Positions 17,840 through 26,535 of a DNA stretch of 64,000 bases are shown here, piece after piece. Positions within the stretch are counted from its first letter, which is position 1; every line of letters begins with the position of its first letter. The translations under genes were made by a program, and so were the position numbers. The DNA comes from Streptomyces sp. NBC_00078 (lineage in GTDB: Bacteria; Actinomycetota; Actinomycetes; Streptomycetales; Streptomycetaceae), in contig NZ_JAPELX010000001.1 in the NCBI RefSeq assembly GCF_026343335.1, positions 2,294,001 to 2,358,000 on the forward strand. The letters are read 5' to 3'. The notes beneath the pieces were generated by a model. That model worked only from the letters and a program-made list of their open reading frames with translations, had not been told where the DNA came from and searched no databases.

Positions 17840-19417
17840 GTGACCGAGGGGGCCGGTATCCGCACCGGAGACCTGCCGGAGGACCTGACCGCCGCCGAGG
17901 CCGGCATGTGGCAGGCCTTCCGCAACGGCAGTGTGTACGACCTGAGCAGCGGAGACACGCTCGTCGACGATCCGCACGGCGGCCACCCCTGGGGGCCCGG
18001 GCGGACCGTGCGGGCGCGCATCGTGTGCTGGCTGCTGCTGGACGGTCCGCCCGCGCTGGCCGGCCGTGTGTCGTCCCTGAAGCTGCGCGGTGTGCAGATC
18101 AGCGGCACCCTGGACCTCGCGGGCGGCACGGTCACGCCGTACGTCGAGATGCGCGCCTGCCGCTTCGAGCGGGACGTCCTGCTGCCGGAGGCCCACTTCA
18201 CGACCCTGCGGCTGGTGGACTGCTCGGTGCCGCGCCTGGAGGCGGCCCGCGTCCGCACGGAGGGCGATCTGCACCTCCCGCGGTGCCGTTTCAACAACGG
18301 CATCCGGCTGACCGACGCGCACATCGGCACGGATCTGCTGATCAACCAGGCGATCGTCTACCGCGACCGCAGCGGCCGCTCCATCGCCGCCGACGGCATG
18401 ACCGTCGGCCAGGACCTCCAGGCCGAGCTGCTGGAGTCGCACGGCGAGCTGAGCCTGCGCAGCGCGAAGGTCGGCGTCTCGCTGAGCCTGCGCGGCGCGC
18501 GGCTGGCCAACCCGTACTCCCGGCTCGCGCTGAACGCTCCCCAGCTGACCGTCGGACGCACGCTGTACCTGACCCCGGCGGGCGTCGGCGCCTCGATGCT
18601 GAGCGGCGCGACGCCCGCGCGCGGGACGCGGATCCAGCGGTTCGAGTGCCAGGGCGGAGTACGGCTGGACGACGGACGGTTCGAGGACGCGGTCGACCTG
18701 GAGCGGGCCCGGTTCACCTTCACCGAGGACCAGGAACTGTCGCTGCGCCGGGTGCAGACGCCCGAGCTGCGCTTCCTCGGAGAGCGTCCGCAGCGCGGCA
18801 AAATCGTCCTGTCGGGCGCGCGGGTCGTCAACCTGATCGACCGGGCGAGCGCCTGGCCGCCCCCCGGCAACCTGCACATGGGTGGTTTCCAGTACGAGAA
18901 CCTCGTACCGCAGGGGCCCTTCCCCCTCACCGAGCGGCTGGAGTGGGTGGCCGCCGCGACCGCCGAGTACAACCCGGAGCCGTACGAGCGACTGGCGTCC
19001 GTGCTGCGGTCCGGCGGCGAGGACGAGGACGCCCGCGAGGTGCTCCTCGCCAAGCAGCGGCGACGCCGCGAGAGCCTGCCGATCGCCGCCAAGCTCTGGG
19101 GGTACGCGCAGGACTGGACGGTGGCCTACGGGTACCGGCCGGGGCGGGCGGCGGTGTGGATGGCGGTGCTGTGGGCAGCGGGCTCGCTGGCCTTCGCCCA
19201 CGCGAGCCATCCGCCGGTGCAGCCCGGGGGGCATCCCCCGTGGAACCCGGCCCTGTTCGCCCTCGACCTGCTGCTCCCGGTCATCGACCTGGGCCAGGTC
19301 GGTGTCTGGCGGCTGCAGGGCGGCTGGCAGTGGCTGGCGGCGGCGATGATCCTGCTGGGCTGGATCCTGGCGACGACGGTGGCGGCGGGGGCCACGAGGA
19401 TGCTGCGGCGCAACTGA
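17840..19417 (+). CDS. Predicted beta-helical repeat protein with C-terminal membrane helices
   Basis: From the GTG at 17840 the product is 525 residues. Residues ~65-350 show a repetitive pattern of short strands (LKLRGVQISGTLDLAGG, LRLVDCSVPRLEAARV, LSLRSAKVGVSLSLRGARL) resembling pentapeptide/bactofilin-like solenoids. The C-terminal ~100 residues contain two membrane helices separated by a Pro-rich loop (HPPVQPGGHPPWNP). Streptomyces homologues are, as I recall, often labelled membrane-associated oxidoreductase, but I see no nucleotide-binding or redox motif. An SD AGGAGG at 17809-17814 is too far for this GTG, so upstream translation from 17781 may be coupled through GTGA. Confidence 0.7.
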   Translation: MTEGAGIRTGDLPEDLTAAEAGMWQAFRNGSVYDLSSGDTLVDDPHGGHPWGPGRTVRARIVCWLLLDGPPALAGRVSSLKLRGVQISGTLDLAGGTVTPYVEMRACRFERDVLLPEAHFTTLRLVDCSVPRLEAARVRTEGDLHLPRCRFNNGIRLTDAHIGTDLLINQAIVYRDRSGRSIAADGMTVGQDLQAELLESHGELSLRSAKVGVSLSLRGARLANPYSRLALNAPQLTVGRTLYLTPAGVGASMLSGATPARGTRIQRFECQGGVRLDDGRFEDAVDLERARFTFTEDQELSLRRVQTPELRFLGERPQRGKIVLSGARVVNLIDRASAWPPPGNLHMGGFQYENLVPQGPFPLTERLEWVAAATAEYNPEPYERLASVLRSGGEDEDAREVLLAKQRRRRESLPIAAKLWGYAQDWTVAYGYRPGRAAVWMAVLWAAGSLAFAHASHPPVQPGGHPPWNPALFALDLLLPVIDLGQVGVWRLQGGWQWLAAAMILLGWILATTVAAGATRMLRRN

Positions 19418-19559
19418 CGTACGGCGGGACCCGTGGCTTGGTCCTTCACAGTCGAACAGTTGTTGAACAATCACCTTTTACCTGCACTTGACCGATCTGC
19501 GTACAACTTTCCACGAGTTGCCGATAGGCCCTGGCGCCGGGTTGACCTGCGGCCTTTCA

Positions 19560-20600
19560 ATGGTCGACACCATGGCTCTGCTGCACCCGTTCAGTCGCAC
19601 GGCCCGGACGTCCCGGACCACGCCGCGCCCCGTCACCGGACTTCCCGCCGACGACGAGGTGCTCCTCGACGCGCCCGACGACCGCCTCGGCCCCGCGCTG
19701 GTCGCGTCCGCGCGCGGCGAGCACGGCCCCGCGGCCGCACTGCTCGCCGCCACGCGCGCCACCGCCGCCTGGGAGAACCGCGACCGGTACGCGAGACGGC
19801 TCGCGGCCTTCGCGCACTCCCGCCCGCAGTGGCTGGAGAGCTGGTACGCCGACGCCCCGCACGACCCGGACGTGCTGCTGCTCAGAGCCCAGCTCGCGGT
19901 GGACCACGCCTGGCGCTCCCCGGCGCGCGCGGAGTTGCTGCGCGGGGTGAGCCCCCTGATCACGGCGGCGGCCCTCGGCGACGACCGCGACCCGGTGCCG
20001 TGGCGGCTCGCGCTGGACCACGCGCGCGGCACCGAGGCCGGGCCCAAGTACTTCGGTGAACTCTGGGAGGCGGCACTGCGCCGTGCCCCGCACCACTACG
20101 GCTGCCATGTGGCGGCCCTGCGCTATCTGGCCGCCTCCTGGCAGGGCTCCCACCTCGAGTGCTTCGACTTCGCCGACCGGGCCGCACAGGACGCCCCGCC
20201 GGACTCCCTCATCCAGGCGCTGCCTTCACGTGCGGCGCTGGCCTATCTGACCGGCGGCGTCGGCGGTGCCGAGGTGCCACGCGAGCGGCTGGACGCGGCG
20301 GCCGACCGGGCGATCGCGCTGTCCGCCCGCTTCCCGGTCGCCGACCCGTGGCCGGCCGAGATCCGCAACAAGCTGCTGTACGTCCTCGTACGCCTGGACC
20401 GCTGGCAGGACGCCCTTGTCGAAGTCAACCGGATCGGCGCCTGTGCCACGTCCTTCCCCTGGGACCGGATGTCGGACGACCCGCTGGCCCTGTTTCTCAG
20501 GGTTCGCGGCGACATCCGCGCCCGTACGCCAGGCCCCCTGGCCCCGTCCCGGTATCCACGGAGTGGGCGCGGCGGACGCGCCGGCTCCGGCGACCATTAG
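19560..20600 (+). CDS. Uncharacterised actinobacterial protein, probably helical-repeat (TPR-like)
   Basis: The ~346-residue product is mostly helical and hydrophilic, with repeated Trp/Leu helices such as FGELWEAALRRAPHHYGCH, then ALRYLAASWQGSHLECFDFA. The latter resembles the pattern of DUF4034/TPR-like proteins, where a region holding a W-x-GS motif is conserved. It has no signal peptide or membrane segment. The start is uncertain: an ATG at 19560 is taken, with 19572 and 19488 possible, and none has a good ribosome-binding site. The last ~25 residues are Pro/Arg/Gly-rich and poorly structured. It runs just upstream of the LON-domain gene. Confidence 0.65.
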   Translation: MVDTMALLHPFSRTARTSRTTPRPVTGLPADDEVLLDAPDDRLGPALVASARGEHGPAAALLAATRATAAWENRDRYARRLAAFAHSRPQWLESWYADAPHDPDVLLLRAQLAVDHAWRSPARAELLRGVSPLITAAALGDDRDPVPWRLALDHARGTEAGPKYFGELWEAALRRAPHHYGCHVAALRYLAASWQGSHLECFDFADRAAQDAPPDSLIQALPSRAALAYLTGGVGGAEVPRERLDAAADRAIALSARFPVADPWPAEIRNKLLYVLVRLDRWQDALVEVNRIGACATSFPWDRMSDDPLALFLRVRGDIRARTPGPLAPSRYPRSGRGGRAGSGDH

Positions 20601-20603
20601 GCT
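20598..20603 (+). promoter_or_regulatory. Candidate -10 element for a leaderless mRNA
   Basis: TAGGCT (its first two bases within the TAG stop of the preceding gene) lies 8 nt before the GTG at 20612, which lacks a Shine-Dalgarno sequence. It matches the element in front of the gene at 9151. Confidence 0.45.
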
Positions 20604-20611
20604 TTTGCGCC

Positions 20612-21352
20612 GTGACCACCGTCCGTCTCCCCCTCTTCCCACTGAACTCGGTGCTGTTCCCGGGGCTGGTGCTTCCGTTGAACGTGTTCGAGGAGCGCTA
20701 TCGCGCCATGATGCGCGAACTGCTCAAGGCACCCGAGGACGAACCGCGCCGGTTCGCCGTCGTGGCGATCCGCGACGGCCACGAGGTGGCACCGAGCGCG
20801 CCCGGCATGCCGGACCCCACGGCCCTGCCCGACCGGGGGCCCTCGGCGGGCTTCGGCCCCGACCCCGCCAAGTCGTTCCACGCGACGGGCTGTGTGGCGG
20901 ACGCGGCGACGATCCGCGAGCGCGCGGACGGCACCTTCGAGGTCCTGGCGACGGGGACGACCCGGGTGCGTCTGGTGTCCGTGGACGCGTCGGGCCCGTA
21001 TCTGACGGCGGAGCTGGAAGAGCTGCCGGAGGATCCGGGTGACGAGGCGGGCGCGCTGGCCGAGGGCGTGCTGCGCGCGTTCCGCCAGTACCAGAAGCGC
21101 CTGGCGGGCGCGCGCGAGCGCTCGCTCTCCACGGGCGCCGACCTCCCGGACGAGCCGTCCGTGGTCTCCTACCTGGTGGCGGCGGCGATGATGCTGGACA
21201 CGCCCACCAAGCAGCGTCTGCTCCAGGCCCCGGACACCGCGTCCCGGCTGCGCGACGAGCTGAAACTCCTTCGCTCCGAGACGTCGATCATCCGTAGCCT
21301 GCCGTCACTGCCGGCGTCGGACCTGACGCGCGGCCAGACGAGTCTCAACTGA
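20612..21352 (+). CDS. LON peptidase substrate-binding domain protein
   Basis: The 246-residue product starts with the LON-domain hallmark LPLFPLNSVLFPGLVLPLNVFE split across residues 5-26, followed by the Y-x-x-M segment RYRAMMREL and a beta-barrel region (GCVADAATIRERADGTFEVLATGTTRVRL, in parts). It has no AAA or Ser-Lys protease domain, so it is a stand-alone LON-like (PUA-fold) protein, as found widely in bacteria. Its ligand is unknown. It starts 11 bp after the preceding gene and is probably also transcribed from its own leaderless promoter. Confidence 0.85.
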   Translation: MTTVRLPLFPLNSVLFPGLVLPLNVFEERYRAMMRELLKAPEDEPRRFAVVAIRDGHEVAPSAPGMPDPTALPDRGPSAGFGPDPAKSFHATGCVADAATIRERADGTFEVLATGTTRVRLVSVDASGPYLTAELEELPEDPGDEAGALAEGVLRAFRQYQKRLAGARERSLSTGADLPDEPSVVSYLVAAAMMLDTPTKQRLLQAPDTASRLRDELKLLRSETSIIRSLPSLPASDLTRGQTSLN

Positions 21353-21372
21353 CCTCACCGCGAAGGCCCCCG

Positions 21373-21876
21373 ATGGCGAAGAAGCCGAAGAAACAGCAGC
21401 AGGCGGGCGGCACACCGGCGACGGTGGCCCTGACCTCCGCCGGCGTCAGGTACACGGTCCACTCCTACGACCACGACCCCTCCCACCCGTCGTACGGCGA
21501 GGAGGCCGCAGAGGCGATGGGCGTCTCTCCGGACCGGGTCTTCAAGACTCTGGTGGCGGACGTGGACGGCGCACTGACGGTCGCGGTGGTCCCGGTGGCC
21601 GGCCAGCTGGACCTGAAGGCCCTCGCCTCGGCCGTCGGCGGCAAACGCGCCGCGATGGCGGACCCGTCCCTGGCCGAGCGCACCACGGGCTATGTCCGCG
21701 GCGGCATCTCCCCCCTCGGCCAGCGCCGGAAGCTCCCCACGGTCCTGGACGCCTCGGCCTCGGCCCACACCACGATCTGCGTCTCGGCGGGCCGCCGCGG
21801 CCTTGAGGTAGAACTCTCCCCCGAGGACCTGACCAAGCTGACGGAAGCGGTCCTGGCCTCCATCGGGCGCGCCTGA
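21373..21876 (+). CDS. ybaK: YbaK/EbsC family Cys-tRNA(Pro) deacylase
   Basis: The 167-residue protein matches the YbaK family, which hydrolyses mischarged Cys-tRNA(Pro) in the cytoplasm. Recognisable features are YGEEAAEAMGVSPDRVFKTLV, read in two halves, the invariant lysine in RVFKTL, and YVRGGISPLGQRRKLP near the C-terminus. The Lys/Gln-rich N-terminus is short. The gene lies 20 bp after the LON-domain gene. Related INS-family deacylases (ProX-type) are the alternative. Confidence 0.88.
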   Translation: MAKKPKKQQQAGGTPATVALTSAGVRYTVHSYDHDPSHPSYGEEAAEAMGVSPDRVFKTLVADVDGALTVAVVPVAGQLDLKALASAVGGKRAAMADPSLAERTTGYVRGGISPLGQRRKLPTVLDASASAHTTICVSAGRRGLEVELSPEDLTKLTEAVLASIGRA

Positions 21877-22337
21877 CGCCTCGACGACTGCCCCTTACTC
21901 GGTCAAGTACGAGGGACATGCCGAAGAAAACCCCAAAACGCCAGTGGCGCACCACGTAGGCCCGCTCCCACCACGGCCACCGCCGGGCATAACCGTGCCC
22001 CGCCCCTCAAAGGCCGACCGCGGCACGCCGACCCGTCCGCCATTCGAGGACGAGGTCACCATCCCCCCACCCAGACAGAGCCGCGCCCTCTCAAGGTCCG
22101 CCATTCGAGGGCGAGCCCACCATCCCCACCCCCCAACCCAGACAGGGCCGCGCCCTCTCAGCCCGTCCGGCGTTTGAGGACGAGGCCGTTCAGGCCGATG
22201 GGGAGTCCAGGGGGTAAAGCCCGGGTAAAGCCCCCGGCGGGGCCGAAGGGGCGGAGCCCCTGGGGACGGGACGGGACGGGGCGGCGGGGGCGAAAAGTGA
22301 CCGCCGCGACCACAACGGCACCGCCCCGCCCGACGCC
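21877..22337. other. 461-bp intergenic region with degenerate repeats and G/C-rich hairpins
   Basis: No credible gene is present: the longer frames are Pro/Arg-rich shadows. The region holds three copies of a short repeat (see 22036-22184) and, at about 22200-22290, runs of GGGTAAAGCCC and GGGGCGGAGCCCC able to form hairpins. It lies between convergent genes, so the hairpins probably terminate both. Confidence 0.6.
22036..22184. repeat. Three degenerate copies of a Streptomyces intergenic repeat
   Basis: The 19-base motif TCCGCCATTCGAGGACGAG occurs at 22036-22054, as TCCGCCATTCGAGGGCGAG at 22097-22115, and as TCCGGCGTTTGAGGACGAG at 22166-22184. The interval is 61 then 69 bases. The segments between copies share a CCCAGACAG-x-GCCGCGCCCTCTCA stretch, so the units are about 65 bp. 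The third version, followed by GCCGTTCAGGCCG, is a sequence that recurs in many Streptomyces intergenic regions. Confidence 0.8.
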
Positions 22338-23033
22338 CTACGCCCTCGGCGCCCCGTAAGGACCCTCGGGAACACCCCCGTGTTCCTGAGACGGCTCCGG
22401 ATCCCGGGGCCCGAACAACGCCATCAGCCCAAGGTGCACCACCAGCGCGGCCAACGACCACGCCAACAACGCCCCCTTGGCCCCAAGCTTCAGCGGCGCA
22501 GAGAACCTGACCCCCTTGCCCACAGCCCTCGCATGGGCGATCACATCCTGCGCGGGCCCGAGCCACACCCCGATCTTCCAGGCCAGCAGGGACCCGAGCA
22601 GCCCCCCGACCCCCAGCGCCACCACCAACGGCACGCCGCCACGCCGCCGCCACAGGAAGACCGCGAGCGCACTCACCGCACCGAAGGCCACCGCAAGCAG
22701 AGTGAACGTTCCGTCCACCCCGATCGCCTGCTCCCCCTCGCTGTCCGCGAGATAGACGATCCACCTCTTGTCGGCCACGTCCCCGACCAGCGGCACATGC
22801 GGCGCCAGCCACCACCACAGCACCCCGAGCAGCACACCGGCGAGCGTCACCGCCACCGTGATCACGGCGGCCTCCCGCACTTCGGTCTTCATCCCGGGTC
22901 CGTCCTGTCCGTACGTACCGTCCCAGGCCGCGTCATGCGGCGCGGGAGCGACATGCCCGGCAGCCGGCGGCTGCCACGCATGGTGCGAGGTCGGTTCATG
23001 CGGCGGCGGAGGCGGAGTCAACGGTGCGGTCAC
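22338..23033 (-). CDS. DUF2567 family membrane protein
   Basis: The 231-residue product has a Pro/His-rich N-terminus (~45 residues) and four hydrophobic segments, with the conserved loop DKRWIVYLADSEGEQAIGVD before the second helix, a pattern seen in actinobacterial DUF2567 proteins. The function is unknown. The GTG at 23033 is taken because it begins the Pro-rich segment; its ribosome-binding site is weak, and the frame extending to 23561 is the shadow of the ABC permease. It is 34 bp downstream of the permease and may be cotranscribed with the transporter. Confidence 0.72.
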   Translation of the reverse strand: MTAPLTPPPPPHEPTSHHAWQPPAAGHVAPAPHDAAWDGTYGQDGPGMKTEVREAAVITVAVTLAGVLLGVLWWWLAPHVPLVGDVADKRWIVYLADSEGEQAIGVDGTFTLLAVAFGAVSALAVFLWRRRGGVPLVVALGVGGLLGSLLAWKIGVWLGPAQDVIAHARAVGKGVRFSAPLKLGAKGALLAWSLAALVVHLGLMALFGPRDPEPSQEHGGVPEGPYGAPRA

Positions 23034-23067
23034 CCTGCCATCGTGCCAGGCCCGCCTGTGTGGCGCG

Positions 23068-23889
23068 TCACCGGACGGCAGCCCGCCGGTACGCCCAGGT
23101 GGCGACGGCGAGCGAGAGGACACCCACACCGGCGCACACGGCGAGGTCCCCGGCCACGAAGGCCCAGTCGGGATGCGGCCCGAAGGTCCGCGCGAAGGCC
23201 TCGACGCCGTACGTCGACGGCAGCAGATCCCGGGCGAACCGCACGGCCCCCGGCATCCGGTCGGCCGGCAGCACCCCCAGCAGCAGCGCCGCGGACATGC
23301 CCATCTGCCCGAGCAGCGTGGCCAGTTCCGGCCGGGGCGCGAGCAGGCCGAGCGCCGCCCCCAGCCCCGCCAGTGCGGCACCCGCCAACGGAATGACCGC
23401 GACGAGCACCCACAGGTGCGCCATCGGCAACCCGAACAGCGCGCACCCGAACACCGCCGTGACCACGGTCCCCGGCACGGTGAACGACGCGTACGCGCCC
23501 GCCGCCCCCAGCACCACGGATGCGGGCGGCACGGGCAGCGTGGCGTAGTGGTCGAGTCCACCGCTCGCCCGCAGCTGCCCGAAGTACTGAGCCAGCAGGT
23601 TCAGCGCGACGAAGGCCACCACCAGCACCGACGCCCCGGCCACCACCGACTCGGCCTCGCCCCCGCCGTCCACGACCCCGCGCATCAGGATCATGATCCC
23701 GACCGACTGGAAGGTCGCCACGAAGAGCAGCGGAATCCGCGCGACCCGCGCGCGCGACAGCTGCGCCCGGTACACGGCCACGAGAGCAGGCCACATCCGC
23801 GCCCGCGGCCCGAGCTCGGCCGCGCCGCTGTCGGCCTCCTCCACCACCAGGGCACTGCCCGGCAGGGCATCGGCGGGTAGGGCACTCAC
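23068..23889 (-). CDS. ABC-2 type transporter permease
   Basis: The ~273-residue membrane protein has six predicted helices and the general layout of ABC-2 permeases, with a GLDHYATLPVPPASVVLG cytoplasmic motif after the second helix typical of daunorubicin-type exporters. The GTG at 23889 is preceded by AAGGGGAA. A longer start (ATG 23952) would add 21 hydrophilic residues. It pairs with the ATPase gene 100 bp upstream to form a half-transporter pair; the substrate is unknown. Confidence 0.8.
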   Translation of the reverse strand: MSALPADALPGSALVVEEADSGAAELGPRARMWPALVAVYRAQLSRARVARIPLLFVATFQSVGIMILMRGVVDGGGEAESVVAGASVLVVAFVALNLLAQYFGQLRASGGLDHYATLPVPPASVVLGAAGAYASFTVPGTVVTAVFGCALFGLPMAHLWVLVAVIPLAGAALAGLGAALGLLAPRPELATLLGQMGMSAALLLGVLPADRMPGAVRFARDLLPSTYGVEAFARTFGPHPDWAFVAGDLAVCAGVGVLSLAVATWAYRRAAVR

Positions 23890-23989
23890 GTCGCGCTGTT
23901 CCCCTTCTCGCTCGGTCCCACTGAGGCGCTGGGCCTCTCTCGTAGGGACCATACGGCTGCGGCGGCCCGCGCACTCACGACCACGTCGC

Positions 23990-25009
23990 TCACGCCTTCA
24001 CCAACCCCTGCTGCGCGGCGCCGCCCAGCGCCAGGTACACGTCCTCAAGGCTGGGCGTGGCCAGGGTGAAGTCGTCGAGCGCGGCGAAGGCGCTGCCGCC
24101 GGTGACGGTGGCGACGACCGCACGCGCCTCCTCGGGGGCGAGCCTGAGCGTCCAGCGGCGCCCGGACTCGGTGGCCCGCTCCTTGAGCGCGGCGACCTCG
24201 GGGACGTGCAGCGGCGCCGTCTCCCGCCACACCAGCTCGACCCGGACCTCCCCGGCGACCTGCTCCTTGAGCCCGGCGGGGGTGTCGCAGGCGATGACCC
24301 GGCCCCGGTCGAGGACGGCGACCCGGTCGAGGACGGTCTCGGCCTCGATGACGTTGTGGGTGACGAGCAGCACGGTCGTCCCGCGCTCGGCCCGCCGCCG
24401 GTCCACCGCCGCCCACACGGCCCGCCGGGCCACGGGGTCCATCCCGGTGGTCGGCTCGTCGAGCACGAGCAGCGGCCGCTCCCCGACCAGCGCGGCGGCG
24501 AGGCACGCGAGCCGCCGCTGCCCGCCGGACAACTTCTTGAGCGCCCGCCCGCCGATGGCCGTAAGGCCGAGTTCTTCGAGTACGGCGTCCCGCTCGTCCC
24601 GCGCCTGCCGCGTCTGAAGGCCACGCAGCCGCCCGGTCGTCTCGGCGGCCAGCGACACGGTCAGCTCGTCGAGCGCGCTGGACTCCTGTCCCAGGTAGGC
24701 GAGGATCCGCGCGGCCCGCTCCGGGTGCCGCACGATGTCGTGCCCGAGGATCTCGACCCGCCCGGAGTCGGGCCGCATCAGCCCGGTCAGCTGCCGGACG
24801 AGGGTGGACTTGCCGGCTCCGTTGGGGCCGAGGAGACCGAAGATCTCACCCCGGCGGATGTCCAGCCGTACGTCGTCGGTGGCCCGTACCGCGGGCGTCC
24901 CCGGCACACCCCGGCGCGCCCGTACCGCTGGATAGGTCTTGGTCAGCCCGCGTACCGCGCACACGACATCCCCACCGTGCCGAAGTGCCTGTGCCGCGCG
25001 CGTACTCAC
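23990..25009 (-). CDS. ABC transporter ATP-binding protein
   Basis: The ~339-residue protein has a complete ABC ATPase domain: Walker A GLLGPNGAGKST, Q-loop YLGQES, signature LSGGQRRLACLAAAL, Walker B LLVLDEPTTGMD and the switch histidine LLVTHN. A ~90-residue C-terminal domain after this is like those of DrrA/CcmA-type exporters. The start may be GTG 25009 or GTG 24964, the latter with GGTGGGGA in front. It serves the permease downstream. Confidence 0.85.
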   Translation of the reverse strand: MSTRAAQALRHGGDVVCAVRGLTKTYPAVRARRGVPGTPAVRATDDVRLDIRRGEIFGLLGPNGAGKSTLVRQLTGLMRPDSGRVEILGHDIVRHPERAARILAYLGQESSALDELTVSLAAETTGRLRGLQTRQARDERDAVLEELGLTAIGGRALKKLSGGQRRLACLAAALVGERPLLVLDEPTTGMDPVARRAVWAAVDRRRAERGTTVLLVTHNVIEAETVLDRVAVLDRGRVIACDTPAGLKEQVAGEVRVELVWRETAPLHVPEVAALKERATESGRRWTLRLAPEEARAVVATVTGGSAFAALDDFTLATPSLEDVYLALGGAAQQGLVKA

Positions 25010-25086
25010 AAAGGACGAGGGTACGGGGTCCGCGGCGTCCGGCCGCTCTCGGGTCGCCCCATGACGGCACACCCACCGGAAGGGAA

Positions 25087-26310
25087 CTACTCCCCGGCAG
25101 GCGCGTGCTCCGCGGCCGTCCGTACGTCGATCTCCCGCCAGAACCCGGCCCGGATCGCGTACCGGTCGTGCTCGTCGATCTGGTCGTCCTTGTGGGCGAG
25201 CAGCCCGAAGCGGGCGGCGTAGCGCAGCAGCTCCCCGTCGACGCGGTGCGGGACCCGCGGGTACATCCCGGACAGCTTCTGCAGATGGCTCTGGTCGCCC
25301 AGCCGCTCCATCCACCGCCGTGCGAACACCTGCCCGACCTCGAACGGGTCTCCGCCGACCGTGGTGATGTCCTCCTCCCGGTCGGCCCACCGCTGCTCGG
25401 CCGTGGTCAGCTGCGCCAGCGTCGGCATCGAGGCGGCTTCGGGCGCCTCCGCGACGGGCCGGTCGACCCAGCCCTTGTCGGAGGACCAGCGCAGGGTCGC
25501 GTTGGCGGGATGCTGAGCGGGCTGCACTCCGGGGGCACGCAGCGCGGCCAGGTCCTTGGGGGTGGGCACTCCTCCCTTGGGCGCGGGCACCCGCTCCTGT
25601 GTGCCGTTCTCCGAGGCCGCGGCCGGGGCGTGCTCGACCTCCTCGGCAGTCCGCTCGGGCCCCTGGGCGAGCGAGGACTCGGGCAGCGGCGCGGAGAGGA
25701 TCGCGGCGATCTCGGGCCGGGGGACCGGCGACGGCGCGCAGATTCCGCCGAGGTCCTTGGCGCGTACGGCCTTGGTGATCCACGTACGGTCCAGGACGCG
25801 CCGCTCGTCCGCCTCGGCGACCAGGTCCTCGGACTGGTTGTAGTCACCGTCGGCCGCCTGAACGGCCCACAGGTGTACGGCGACGCCGTGCTCCTTGGCG
25901 GCCATCATGCCCGGCAGCAGATCACCATCGCCGGTGACGAGGACGATGTCGGAGCAGGCGCGGTTGCGGGCCAGCTCGGTCAGCTCGGCGTGCATGGCGG
26001 CGTCGACGCCCTTCTGGGCCCAGCGTCCGTCGCTGCGGGTCAGGGCGCCGAGCCGGACGGTGACCCGGGGCATCACGCGCAGCCGGCGGTGCTCGGGCTG
26101 CGGGACGCGGTCGGGGGCGCCGTCGAACCAGTAGATGCGCAGCAGCGGCCGCTCGGTCTCGGACTCGGCGCGTTCACGCAGGGCCTGGATGAGGGCGGTG
26201 TGATCGACGGTGATGCGGGAGCGTGACGGCTCACCGGCGAGGAGACTGGCGGCGGCCCCCAGCAGATACCCGGCGTCCACCAGGACGATGCAGCGGTCCA
26301 CGCGTTCCAC
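25087..26310 (-). CDS. NYN domain (PIN-like) putative RNase
   Basis: The 407-residue product has an N-terminal NYN domain (about residues 5-165) with the acidic residues expected for a metal-dependent nuclease: VDAGYLL, then KGVDAAMHAEL, VTGDGDLLPGM. The middle (~200-290) is Pro/Ala/Glu-rich and disordered, and the C-terminal ~100 residues (ending FWREIDVRTAAEHAPAGE) are a separate helical domain. Proteins of this architecture are conserved in Streptomyces; NYN domains cleave RNA in characterised cases, but the target here is unknown. It is divergent from a small basic protein gene. Confidence 0.82.
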   Translation of the reverse strand: MERVDRCIVLVDAGYLLGAAASLLAGEPSRSRITVDHTALIQALRERAESETERPLLRIYWFDGAPDRVPQPEHRRLRVMPRVTVRLGALTRSDGRWAQKGVDAAMHAELTELARNRACSDIVLVTGDGDLLPGMMAAKEHGVAVHLWAVQAADGDYNQSEDLVAEADERRVLDRTWITKAVRAKDLGGICAPSPVPRPEIAAILSAPLPESSLAQGPERTAEEVEHAPAAASENGTQERVPAPKGGVPTPKDLAALRAPGVQPAQHPANATLRWSSDKGWVDRPVAEAPEAASMPTLAQLTTAEQRWADREEDITTVGGDPFEVGQVFARRWMERLGDQSHLQKLSGMYPRVPHRVDGELLRYAARFGLLAHKDDQIDEHDRYAIRAGFWREIDVRTAAEHAPAGE

Positions 26311-26428
26311 CCTCTTTCCGGGAGGTTTGCTTCGGGCTTGCTTCGAGTCTGCCCGACTGCGCGGGGGTTAACGGCCCGAACTCGATCTTCGGCGTGGCGT
26401 TTCGGGGCGGACCTCGCATCCTCGCGCT

Positions 26429-26457
26429 CCGACAAGCCCTGTCACAGACGGTAATTA
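26429..26457 (+). promoter_or_regulatory. Candidate promoter of the small basic protein gene
   Basis: CCGACA (26429-26434) and TAATTA (26452-26457) are separated by 17 bp, and the -10 region is unusually AT-rich for this sequence. It would give an untranslated leader of about 70 nt before the ATG at 26536. Confidence 0.45.
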
Positions 26458-26535
26458 TCCGAAATGCGCTCGTTGTCAGCCTATGTGAATCTGGTCCCGG
26501 CCCTGGCCCCTAGATCCCCCACAGGAGGCAGAACC

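Noticed and set aside
22200..22290. Direct repeats GGGTAAAGCC as a possible CRISPR-like array
   Set aside because: Only two very short copies without regular spacers; better explained as intergenic hairpins.
21895..22818. 307-codon minus-strand frame over the 21.9-22.8 kb region
   Set aside because: It has low-complexity Gly/Arg/Ala text, crosses the repeat region and overlaps the DUF2567 gene in another frame.
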